A DNA stretch of 5,152 nucleotides from an uncultured Caulobacteraceae bacterium (lineage in GTDB: Bacteria; Pseudomonadota; Alphaproteobacteria; Caulobacterales; Caulobacteraceae). The position numbers and the translations under genes were made by a program. The stretch covers positions 1 through 5,152 of the forward strand of contig CAMLKO010000104.1 in the NCBI GenBank assembly GCA_946480495.1, given 5' to 3'. Positions 1-4,943 of this stretch are shown here, one piece after another. Below the pieces are notes generated by a model that searched no databases, was not told where the DNA came from, and saw only the letters and a list, made by a program, of their open reading frames with translations. Position 1 is the stretch's first letter. Each line of letters starts with the position of its first letter.

Positions 1-3
1 CCA

Positions 4-28
4 CTTCCCCCAGACAAGCTGGGGGAAG
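4..28. repeat. Perfect 10-bp inverted repeat (hairpin)
   Basis: The arms CTTCCCCCAG (4-13) and CTGGGGGAAG (19-28) are exact reverse complements separated by the 5-nt loop ACAAG. The stem is strong, but no T-run follows it on either strand, so it is not a textbook intrinsic terminator. It may be a dispersed palindromic repeat of the REP type or a processing/termination hairpin for a gene to the left. The single copy in this window cannot decide between these. Confidence 0.6.
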
Positions 29-282
29 ACCTGAAGACATTCCTTCCGAATACATCCGGATACTCTCGCCCGCCCCTCTGACCCGACTTATCCCCGCCCG
101 CCGATGCCGTGCGACCATGAGGCATGGATCTCGCCATCGCCTCCTGCGCCGCCCCCAACACCCGCCCGCGCAACGCTGCACGCGCATGCGCACATGCGCC
201 CCTCCGTCCGCGCATTGGCGCCCCCGCGCGAGTCTCCGCCGTCCACAGGACACTCTCGCCCCTGCCGCTCGACGACTCGGGC

Positions 283-288
283 TACCCT
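283..288 (+). promoter_or_regulatory. Possible -10 element for leaderless recJ
   Basis: TACCCT sits 6 nt before the recJ ATG (295), in the context GGCTACCCTGTCGGGATG. It fits TAnnnT and resembles the first half of the Caulobacter -10 GCTAnAwC. Transcription would begin at or next to the A of the start codon, giving a leaderless mRNA. No Shine-Dalgarno sequence precedes the ATG, which fits this. The -35 is weak: a TCGACG at 269-274 is too close, and position 260-266 offers only CCCTGCC. This is inference from position and sequence. Confidence 0.4.
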
Positions 289-294
289 GTCGGG

Positions 295-2100
295 ATGCCT
301 GACGGTTCGCCCCTGATCGGATTTCTCGGCGTCTCGCGCTCGCTGAGCGGGCGTGCGTGGCGCGAGCGGCCTGCTGACGCGGCGCTGACCCGCGAGCACC
401 AGCAGCGGCATGGCCTGTCCGAACCGCTCGCCCGGGCGCTGGCGGCGCGGGAGGTGACGTCCGAAGAGGCCGCCGATTACCTGCGGCCGACGCTGAAGGC
501 GCTGTTCCCCGATCCGTCGTCCTTCACCGACATGGACCGCGCCGCCGAAATCCTGGTCGACGCGCTGGAGCGGCGCCGCCCCATGGTGGTGTTCGCCGAC
601 TACGACGTCGATGGAGCGTCTAGCGCCGCCCAGCTGGTCCGCTGGTTCCGCGCGCTCGGCCACGAGCTGCCGATCTATGTCCCCGACCGCATGACCGAGG
701 GCTACGGCCCCAGCCCCGCCGCCTTCAAGCGTATCCGCGACGCCGGCGCCGAGCTGGTGGTGACCGTCGACTGCGGCGCCGCCGCCTATGACGCCATCGC
801 CCACGCCGGCGAGATCGGGCTCGAGGTCGTGGTCATCGACCACCACCTGATGCGCGAGGATCCGCCCAAGGCCGCCGCCGTCGTCAATCCCAACCGGCCG
901 GGCTGCGTCTCGGGGCAGGGGGTGCTGGCCGCCGCCGGCGTGACCTTCGTCCTGCTCGCCGCCCTCAACCGCGAGGCCCGCAAGCGCGGCCTGTTCGAGG
1001 GCCGCGACGAGCCCGACCTGCGCCAATGGCTCGATCTCGCCGCCCTGGGCGCGGTCTGCGACGTGACCCGGCTCGTCGGCTTCAACCGGGCGCTGGCGGC
1101 GCAGGGGCTGAAGGTGATGTCGGCCTGGAAGAACCCGGGCCTGAAGGCGCTGCTGGACGTCGCGGGCTCCAAGGGCCCGGCCACGACCTTCCACGCGGGC
1201 TTCATCCTGGGTCCCCGGATCAACGCCGGCGGGCGCATCGGCCGCTCCGACCTCGGCGCGCGGCTGCTCTCCACCGACGATCCGGAGGAGGCGAGGGCGC
1301 TGGCCGAGGAGCTCGATGCGCTCAACGCCTCGCGCAAGGACGTCGAGAAGCAGGTCATCGACGAGGCGATCCACGTCATCGAGCGCGAAAGCAACTTCGA
1401 CCCGGATGCGCCCGTCATCGTCGTCTCCGGCGACGGCTGGCATCCCGGCGTCATCGGCATCGTCGCCGGACGCCTGCGCGAGCGCTACCGCAAGCCGGTC
1501 GTGGTGGTCGGCGTCGACCGCGCCGCCGACATCGGCAAGGGCTCGGGCCGCTCCCAGACGGGCGTCAATCTCGGGCGCGCCGTGCAGGCGGCCTTCGACG
1601 AAGGCCTGCTGCTGGCGGGCGGCGGGCACGCCATGGCCGCCGGGCTGACCATCCGCCCGGCCGCCATTCCGGAGCTTCGCGCCTTCCTGTCCCAGCGCCT
1701 GGCCGGGGAGATGGTCGACGCCGCCGCGCTCGACGCCGTCGAGATCGACGCGCTGGTCGCGCCCGGCGGGGCGGGGCGTCCGCTTTATGAGGAATTCCAG
1801 AGGCTTGCGCCGTTCGGGCCGGGCAATCCCGAGCCGATGTTCGCCATCGCCGGCGCGCGGATCGAGCGGCCGATGGCGCTGCGCGGCGGCCATGTCCGCT
1901 GCACCCTGGTCGACGAGGCGGGCGGCAAGCTGAAGGCCGTCGCCTGGCGGGCCGGCGAGACCGATCTGGGCCGCCGGATCCTGGCCGCCGACGGGACGCT
2001 GCACGTGGCCGGAAAGCTGAAACCGGACGACTGGCAGGGCCGCGAAAACGTCGAGCTGGAGATCGAGGACGCCGCCGATCCGCGCATGTGTTCCGGCTGA
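295..2100 (+). CDS. recJ: Single-stranded-DNA-specific exonuclease RecJ
   Basis: A 601-residue RecJ, the 5'-to-3' single-strand exonuclease of the RecFOR recombination and mismatch/base-excision repair pathways, acting in the cytoplasm with Mn2+ or Mg2+. All DHH-phosphoesterase motifs are visible: DYDVDG at 102-107, VTVDCG at 156-161, IDHH at 181-184, VVNPNRPGC at 196-204 and GAVCDV at 252-257. The DHHA1 part has GWHPGVIGIVAGRL (381-394), GKGSGRS (414-420) and GGGHAMAAG (442-450). The C-terminal OB region begins near LAPFGPGNPEPMF (504-516). I chose the ATG at 295 because RecJ homology (FLGVSRSLSGRAWR) begins 9 residues later; an in-frame ATG at 124 would add a low-complexity 57-residue extension. 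No ribosome binding site is evident, so the message may be leaderless. Length is normal for the family and nothing is broken. The stop is 67 nt before tRNA-Glu. Confidence 0.96.
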   Translation: MPDGSPLIGFLGVSRSLSGRAWRERPADAALTREHQQRHGLSEPLARALAAREVTSEEAADYLRPTLKALFPDPSSFTDMDRAAEILVDALERRRPMVVFADYDVDGASSAAQLVRWFRALGHELPIYVPDRMTEGYGPSPAAFKRIRDAGAELVVTVDCGAAAYDAIAHAGEIGLEVVVIDHHLMREDPPKAAAVVNPNRPGCVSGQGVLAAAGVTFVLLAALNREARKRGLFEGRDEPDLRQWLDLAALGAVCDVTRLVGFNRALAAQGLKVMSAWKNPGLKALLDVAGSKGPATTFHAGFILGPRINAGGRIGRSDLGARLLSTDDPEEARALAEELDALNASRKDVEKQVIDEAIHVIERESNFDPDAPVIVVSGDGWHPGVIGIVAGRLRERYRKPVVVVGVDRAADIGKGSGRSQTGVNLGRAVQAAFDEGLLLAGGGHAMAAGLTIRPAAIPELRAFLSQRLAGEMVDAAALDAVEIDALVAPGGAGRPLYEEFQRLAPFGPGNPEPMFAIAGARIERPMALRGGHVRCTLVDEAGGKLKAVAWRAGETDLGRRILAADGTLHVAGKLKPDDWQGRENVELEIEDAADPRMCSG

Positions 2101-2122
2101 CCAAAACCTTGGGCTGGAAGGG

Positions 2123-2151
2123 TTGCGGCGCCAACCGAAGCTGGATATATC
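2123..2151 (+). promoter_or_regulatory. Promoter of tRNA-Glu
   Basis: The -35 TTGCGG (2123-2128) is followed by a 17-nt spacer and the -10 TATATC (2146-2151), an A/T-rich island in GC-rich surroundings. Initiation about 7 nt downstream, near 2158, would leave a leader of roughly 10 nt before the tRNA at 2168. The spacing is ideal and the element lies just after the recJ stop, so tRNA-Glu is probably transcribed independently of recJ. Confidence 0.65.
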
Positions 2152-2167
2152 CCCGGCTCCTCGCCGC

Positions 2168-2242
2168 GGGCCCTTCGTCTATCGGTTAGGACACCAGATT
2201 TTCAATCTGGGAAGAGGGGTTCGACTCCCCTAGGGCCTGCCA
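2168..2242 (+). tRNA. tRNA-Glu (anticodon UUC)
   Basis: A complete cloverleaf with encoded CCA (2240-2242). The acceptor GGGCCCT (2168-2174) pairs with AGGGCCT (2232-2238), closing with a G1-U72 wobble. The D stem is GTCT/GGAC. The anticodon stem CCAGA/TCTGG encloses loop TTTTCAA with anticodon TTC at 2201-2203, reading GAA and, by wobble, GAG. The T arm is AGGGG-TTCGACT-CCCCT and the discriminator is G73. Nothing suggests it is defective. It lies between recJ and the cold shock operon and has its own promoter. Confidence 0.97.
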
Positions 2243-2265
2243 CCTCTCGCGAGCGCTTTACCGGA

Positions 2266-2284
2266 GCGCGACACCCGGTCGCGC
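2266..2284 (+). promoter_or_regulatory. Inverted repeat; candidate response-regulator operator
   Basis: GCGCGAC (2266-2272), a 5-nt spacer ACCCG and GTCGCGC (2278-2284) form a perfect 7-bp inverted repeat, centred about 90 nt upstream of the predicted start of the cold shock transcript. Its core agrees with the RegA/RegR/ActR-family box as I recall it (GNGRCRTTNNGNCGC) at every defined position except the central TT. In Caulobacter crescentus the RegA-like regulator SpdR binds an inverted repeat upstream of cspD. The same DNA could instead fold as a terminator-like hairpin for tRNA-Glu, although no T-run follows. Confidence 0.45.
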
Positions 2285-2290
2285 CTGTTG

Positions 2291-2312
2291 CGCGCAAGCT
2301 TCGCCTTGCGCG
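2291..2312 (+). repeat. 8-bp inverted repeat in csp upstream region
   Basis: CGCGCAAG (2291-2298) and CTTGCGCG (2305-2312) are perfect complements around the loop CTTCGC. The left arm overlaps the 10-bp palindrome TTGCGCGCAA (2288-2297). As RNA it would make a stable stem 48 nt after tRNA-Glu, but the following bases are AAACG rather than a T-run, so intrinsic termination is doubtful. It could help trim or terminate the tRNA-Glu transcript, or be a second protein-binding site for the cold shock promoter. Confidence 0.45.
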
Positions 2313-2348
2313 AAACGTACAACTGGTCATCTATTCCTGCGAGAACAG

Positions 2349-2357
2349 TGTTATACT
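2349..2357 (+). promoter_or_regulatory. Extended -10 promoter of the cold shock operon
   Basis: TGTTATACT is an extended -10: TG, one base, then TATACT (2352-2357), one mismatch from TATAAT. No acceptable -35 hexamer lies 16-18 nt upstream, which is typical of extended -10 or activator-dependent promoters. The predicted start near 2364 gives a leader of about 42 nt. That is much shorter than the long thermosensing leaders of E. coli cspA-type genes, so control is more likely at initiation. Confidence 0.65.
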
Positions 2358-2405
2358 GCGCGGGCCGCCCAACTTGCCTTTGGACGGCGCGCGAGAGGGG
2401 CGGGG

Positions 2406-3011
2406 ATGTCCAGTTACGATTTTGAGGCGCAGGATCCGCAGGAAGCTGTGCGGATCAGCGGACGCGTCAAGTGGTTCGACGCGGGTAAGGGTTACGGGTT
2501 CATCGTTCCCGACGATCCCGAGCAGACGGGGCTCAAGGACGTGCTGCTGCACGTGACCTCGCTGCGCAACGCCGGCCGGGAGTCGGCGCTCGAAGGCTCC
2601 ATCATCGTTTGCGACGTGGTGCGCCGCCCCAAGGGCTGGCAGGTGAACGAGATCGTCGATCTCGACGAGAGCTCCGCGCCGCCGCCGGCCCAGCGGCCCA
2701 GACGCTTCGACGGCGACGGCGGCGGTGGGTTCCGCCGCGAACGCTTCAGCGGCGGCGGCGCTGCTCCGGGACGCCCGACGCTCGTCGCCACCGGCCCGCA
2801 GGAACGCGCCACCGTGAAGTGGTTCAACCGCACCAAGGGCTACGGTTTCGTGGTGCGCGAGAGCCAGCCGGGCGATATCTTCGTCCACATCGAGACCCTG
2901 CGCCGCAGCGGCCTCGAGGACCTGCAGCCCGGTGAAGCCGTCATGGTGCGCTTCGCCGAAGGGCCCAAGGGTCTGGTCGTCGCCGAGATCGAGGCCCTGG
3001 GCGCCGCCTGA
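2406..3011 (+). CDS. Cold shock protein with two cold-shock domains (CspD-like)
   Basis: A 201-residue nucleic-acid-binding protein with two complete cold-shock domains, presumed to act as an RNA chaperone or single-strand-DNA-binding regulator in the cytoplasm. Domain 1 spans about residues 17-87, with [14 protein letters not shown] (RNP1 at 28-33) and VLLHV (RNP2 at 46-50). Domain 2 spans about 133-199, with [14 protein letters not shown] (RNP1 at 144-149) and DIFVHI (RNP2 at 157-162). The linker (about 88-132) is rich in Gly, Arg and Pro, with an [10 protein letters not shown] segment. The ATG at 2406 has a good ribosome binding site (GAGAGGGG, 2393-2400). Double-domain proteins are typical of alphaproteobacteria; C. 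crescentus CspC and CspD have this form and are induced in stationary phase rather than by cold. Gene order and the upstream inverted repeat favour a cspD orthologue, but I have not aligned it. It heads a probable operon with the next two genes. Confidence 0.94.
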   Translation: MSSYDFEAQDPQEAVRISGRVKWFDAGKGYGFIVPDDPEQTGLKDVLLHVTSLRNAGRESALEGSIIVCDVVRRPKGWQVNEIVDLDESSAPPPAQRPRRFDGDGGGGFRRERFSGGGAAPGRPTLVATGPQERATVKWFNRTKGYGFVVRESQPGDIFVHIETLRRSGLEDLQPGEAVMVRFAEGPKGLVVAEIEALGAA

Positions 3012-3036
3012 GGGCGCGCTAACCAGGAGCTGGTCA

Positions 3037-3534
3037 TTGCAATCCAGGTTGTTCGCCGGCCTAGCGATCCTGTCGCTGGCCGCCTGCGCCCCCGCCGCGC
3101 CGCCGCCCGCCCCGGCCCCGGCCCCCGTCGCAACCGCCGAGCCCGCGCCTCCGGTGTTTGAGCCGCTCGACATCATCACGGCCAAGGGCCCGGTCCACTT
3201 CCGCGTGGAGATCGCCGACGACGAGGCCGAGCGCGAGCAGGGCCTGATGTTCCGCACTCACCTCGACGACGACCAGGGCATGCTGTTCGACTTCCACACC
3301 ACCCAGCAGGTGGCGTTCTGGATGCGCAACACCCTGATCCCGCTCGACATGATCTTCATCCGGCCGGACGGGACGATCGCCAACATCGCCGACAACACCG
3401 AGCCCTACTCCGAAACCCCGATCCCCTCCGACGGCCCGGTGCTGGGCGTGCTGGAGATCGGCGGCGGGCTGACGCAGGAGCTGGGCATCAAGCCGGGCGA
3501 CAAGGTCGTGCATCGGATCTTCCACGGTGGCTGA
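3037..3534 (+). CDS. DUF192 family lipoprotein
   Basis: A 165-residue DUF192 (PF02643) protein of unknown biochemical function. The N-terminus is a lipoprotein signal, MQSRLFAGLAILSLAAC, with lipobox LAAC at 14-17, so Cys17 is the predicted lipidated residue. A Pro/Ala-rich tether (18-40) precedes the DUF192 domain (about 44-163), which shows VEIADDEAEREQGLMFR (57-73), FWMRNTLIPLDMIFI (94-108) and LGIKPGDKV (149-157). The start must be TTG at 3037: it is preceded at 7 nt by AGGAG (3025-3029), no ATG or GTG lies nearby, and the signal peptide begins exactly there. A reading from 2932 would add residues overlapping the upstream gene and bury the signal. It follows the cold shock gene by 25 nt and overlaps the next gene by 8 nt, so it is probably the middle gene of an operon. 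Its final site, inner or outer membrane, cannot be read with certainty. Confidence 0.92.
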   Translation: MQSRLFAGLAILSLAACAPAAPPPAPAPAPVATAEPAPPVFEPLDIITAKGPVHFRVEIADDEAEREQGLMFRTHLDDDQGMLFDFHTTQQVAFWMRNTLIPLDMIFIRPDGTIANIADNTEPYSETPIPSDGPVLGVLEIGGGLTQELGIKPGDKVVHRIFHGG

Positions 3535-3955
3535 CCCGGAGTTCGTCCCCGAGCCGCCGGAAGGCTTCGTCGCCTCCGCCCGCGGTCCCTACACCACCCA
3601 CAACGGCCCGTTCTTCCACCGCAATCTGGAGGAGGGCGCGTTCGAGCACGCCTTCTACGCGCTCAAGCGCCATTGCAACGGCATGGGCATCGTCCACGGC
3701 GGCATGCTGACGACCTTCCTGGACGGCGTGCTGGCGCGCGCGGTGTGGGGCGCGACGGGCGGGGCGTCGGTGACCGTGCACCTCTCGGTCGACTTCCTGT
3801 CGATGGCCAGAGCCGGCGAGTGGGTGTTCGGCGAGGCGCGGGTCACCCGCAAGGCCAAGGACCTCGTCTTCGTCGAAGGCCGGGTGCGCACAGGGCATCG
3901 CGACGTGCTGCGGGGCTCTGGCGTCTTCAAACCCGTGCGGCGGCGGATCGACTAG
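3527..3955 (+). CDS. PaaI-family hotdog-fold thioesterase
   Basis: A 142-residue protein of the hotdog-fold PaaI/4-hydroxybenzoyl-CoA thioesterase group, presumed to hydrolyse an acyl-CoA in the cytoplasm; the substrate cannot be told. The diagnostic segment is [20 protein letters not shown] (51-70), where His57-Gly58-Gly59 and Asp66 match the active-site helix of PaaI-like enzymes. The paired strand follows as [17 protein letters not shown] (81-97). The GTG at 3527 is the only plausible start: the ORF is in frame from here, the next Met (Met53) lies within the active-site segment, and the length suits the family. The start lies inside the last codons of the DUF192 gene (8-nt overlap, no strong ribosome binding site of its own), so translation is likely coupled. 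It is the last gene of the cold shock operon; tRNA-Pro begins 38 nt after its stop. Confidence 0.87.
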   Translation: MADPEFVPEPPEGFVASARGPYTTHNGPFFHRNLEEGAFEHAFYALKRHCNGMGIVHGGMLTTFLDGVLARAVWGATGGASVTVHLSVDFLSMARAGEWVFGEARVTRKAKDLVFVEGRVRTGHRDVLRGSGVFKPVRRRID

Positions 3956-3993
3956 GCGCGTTTTGCATGGCAAGAGGCAGCCACCGAAGGTTA

Positions 3994-4070
3994 CGGGGCG
4001 TAGCGCAGCCTGGTAGCGCATCTGCTTTGGGAGCAGAGGGTCGCGTGTTCGAATCACGCCGCCCCGACCA
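3994..4070 (+). tRNA. tRNA-Pro (anticodon UGG)
   Basis: A complete cloverleaf with encoded CCA (4068-4070). The acceptor CGGGGCG (3994-4000) pairs perfectly with CGCCCCG (4060-4066), and the C1-G72 pair and A73 are typical of bacterial tRNA-Pro. The D stem is GCGC/GCGC. The anticodon stem TCTGC/GCAGA encloses loop TTTGGGA with anticodon TGG at 4028-4030, and the T arm is GCGTG-TTCGAAT-CACGC. I see no convincing promoter in the 38 nt after the thioesterase stop (TTGCAT at 3963-3968 lacks a partner -10), so read-through from upstream is possible. Confidence 0.97.
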
Positions 4071-4092
4071 TCGGCGAACGTAGGGAAGGTCC

Positions 4093-4398
4093 ATGCTCGC
4101 GCGTATCTACCAGCCGCCGAAGAACGCCATGCAATCCGGCAAGGCCAACACCAAGGTGTGGGTGCTGGAGTTCGAACCCGCGTCGGCCAGATGGCCCGAT
4201 CCGCTGATGGGCTGGACCCAGACGACCGACCTCAACGGCCAGGTGAAGATCGCCTTCGACACGCGCGAGGAGGCGGTCGCCTACGCCGGGAAGTACGGTA
4301 TCGCGTTCCAGATCGACGACCCCAAGCCCGCCAAACGGATCATCAAGGCCTACGCCGACAACTTCGCCGCCAACCGCAAGATTCCCTGGACGCACTAG
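4093..4398 (+). CDS. Complex I NDUFS4-like accessory subunit (ETC complex I subunit)
   Basis: A 101-residue protein of the ETC complex I subunit family (PF04800), orthologous in type to mitochondrial NDUFS4 (18-kDa/AQDQ), an accessory subunit on the peripheral arm of NADH:ubiquinone oxidoreductase found in alphaproteobacteria and mitochondria. Visible family features are [21 protein letters not shown] (3-23), WVLEFEP (23-29), [19 protein letters not shown] (39-57), [14 protein letters not shown] (59-72) and a basic C-terminal tail ending NRKIPWTH. There is no signal peptide or membrane segment, as expected for a matrix-side subunit. The ATG at 4093 follows AGGGAAGG (4082-4089). The gene lies 22 nt after tRNA-Pro and its stop is 7 nt before tRNA-Arg, so it is almost certainly co-transcribed with at least one tRNA. 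The nuo operon is not in this window. Confidence 0.92.
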   Translation: MLARIYQPPKNAMQSGKANTKVWVLEFEPASARWPDPLMGWTQTTDLNGQVKIAFDTREEAVAYAGKYGIAFQIDDPKPAKRIIKAYADNFAANRKIPWTH

Positions 4399-4405
4399 GT
4401 GCCAG

Positions 4406-4482
4406 GCGCCCGTAGCTCAGATGGATAGAGCACGTGCCTTCTAAGCATGTGGTCGCAGGTTCGAGTCCTGCCGGGCGCGCCA
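4406..4482 (+). tRNA. tRNA-Arg (anticodon UCU)
   Basis: A complete cloverleaf with encoded CCA (4480-4482). The acceptor GCGCCCG (4406-4412) pairs perfectly with CGGGCGC (4472-4478), with discriminator G73. The D arm GCTC-AGATGGATA-GAGC carries A20, an arginine identity element. The anticodon stem CGTGC/GCATG (one G-U) encloses loop CTTCTAA with anticodon TCT at 4440-4442, reading AGA/AGG. The T arm is GCAGG-TTCGAGT-CCTGC. It starts 7 nt after the preceding stop codon, so any private promoter would lie inside that CDS; the best I find is the weak pair CCGACA (4355-4360) and AAGATT (4378-4383). Confidence 0.97.
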
Positions 4483-4492
4483 CCCTCGCAAG

Positions 4493-4870
4493 TTAGGCCT
4501 CGCGGTAGACCGCGCAGAGCTTGTTGCCGTCGAGATCGCGCAGATAGGCCAGATGCATATTGCCCATCGGGCTTTCACGCAGGCCGGGCGGGTCCTCGAT
4601 CGACTTGCCGCCATGGGCGACGCCGGTGTCGTGCCAGGCGTGCAGTTGCTCGACGGAGTCACACTTGAAGCCGATGGTGCCGCCGTTGGCGTGGGTGGCG
4701 GGCTGGCCGTCGATCGGCAGCGAGACGCAGAAGACGCCGCCGTTGGCCATATAGAACATACGGTGCCGGTCCACGAAGGAGGGCGGCACGCCCAGGGTCC
4801 CCAGCAGGGCGTCGTAGAAGGTCTTGGCCTTCTCCAGATCGTTCGTTCCGACCATGATGTGGGAGAACAT
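4493..4870 (-). CDS. VOC family protein (glyoxalase/bleomycin-resistance fold)
   Basis: A 125-residue single-module protein of the vicinal oxygen chelate superfamily. Its start, MFSHIMVGTNDLEKAKTFYD, is the classic first beta-alpha unit, with His4 as a likely metal ligand. GGTIGFKCDSVEQLHAWHD (63-81) and the terminal LAYLRDLDGNKLCAVYR (108-124) form the second half. The position after GNKL, where many relatives have the metal-binding Glu, is Cys here, so glyoxalase I activity should not be assumed and the substrate is unknown. The ATG at 4870 is chosen over an upstream in-frame ATG because it has a ribosome binding site (GAGGG about 8 nt before) and the family start MFSH; the extra 21 residues do not fit the fold. 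It lies 73 nt after metC on the same strand and its stop is 10 nt from the convergent tRNA-Arg. Confidence 0.9.
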   Translation of the reverse strand: MFSHIMVGTNDLEKAKTFYDALLGTLGVPPSFVDRHRMFYMANGGVFCVSLPIDGQPATHANGGTIGFKCDSVEQLHAWHDTGVAHGGKSIEDPPGLRESPMGNMHLAYLRDLDGNKLCAVYREA

Positions 4871-4890
4871 GCGGGCGTCCCTCTCTCGAT

Positions 4891-4910
4891 GAAGCTGTCG
4901 TCTCAGCTTC
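4891..4910 (-). repeat. 7-bp inverted repeat between metC and the VOC gene
   Basis: GAAGCTG (4891-4897) and CAGCTTC (4904-4910) are perfect complements around a 6-nt loop. In the metC transcript direction the stem would form 34 nt after the metC stop and just before the ribosome binding site of the VOC gene. No T-run follows, so it is at best a weak or Rho-assisted terminator, or a 5'-leader structure of the VOC message. Confidence 0.4.
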
Positions 4911-4943
4911 GACCGGAACGCAACGGCAGGCAAGGTCCGTTTT

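Larger units (their letters stand above)
1..294. other. Non-coding region upstream of recJ
   Basis: I see no supportable gene here. The frames that stay open are rich in Pro, Arg and Ala with no recognisable motif, as expected from GC-rich DNA. The frame continuous with recJ can be read from an ATG at 124, but those 57 extra residues look unlike any RecJ N-terminus. The stretch holds a perfect hairpin (4-28), an alternating pyrimidine-purine tract (177-199), two GANTC sites (230-234, 274-278) and a -10-like element (283-288). The upstream neighbour lies outside the window. Confidence 0.7.

Noticed and set aside
88..96. DnaA-box-like TTATCCCCG
   Set aside because: It has two mismatches to TTATCCACA and stands alone, with no cluster, AT-rich unwinding element or origin-associated gene nearby.
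124..294. Upstream in-frame extension of recJ
   Set aside because: The 57 added residues are Ala/Arg/Pro-rich and unlike RecJ, whose homology begins just after the ATG at 295.
305..308. GTTC half-site suggesting a LexA (SOS) box at recJ
   Set aside because: The alphaproteobacterial box needs a second GTTC 7 nt further on; it is absent, and the half-site lies inside the coding region.
88..2004. A 638-codon open frame on the minus strand across recJ
   Set aside because: It is antisense to a complete, motif-rich RecJ. Its Gly/Ala/Arg/Asp-rich translation has no recognisable domain and is typical of the shadow frame opposite a gene with GC-rich third positions.
2994..3017. Overlapping small inverted repeats around the cold shock gene stop codon (GCGCC/GGCGC, GCCCT/AGGGC)
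   Set aside because: The stems are only 5 bp, mutually exclusive and without a T-run. They are easily expected by chance in such GC-rich DNA, so they are not called as a terminator or attenuator.
2331..3257. A 308-codon open frame on the minus strand across the cold shock and DUF192 genes
   Set aside because: The plus strand holds two well-recognised proteins there, while the minus frame is low in complexity and lacks a ribosome binding site or known domain.
4461..4482. tRNA-Arg 3' end as an integrated-element attachment site
   Set aside because: There is no second copy of the tRNA 3' end in the window and no integrase or foreign-looking gene next to it. The same holds for tRNA-Pro and tRNA-Glu.
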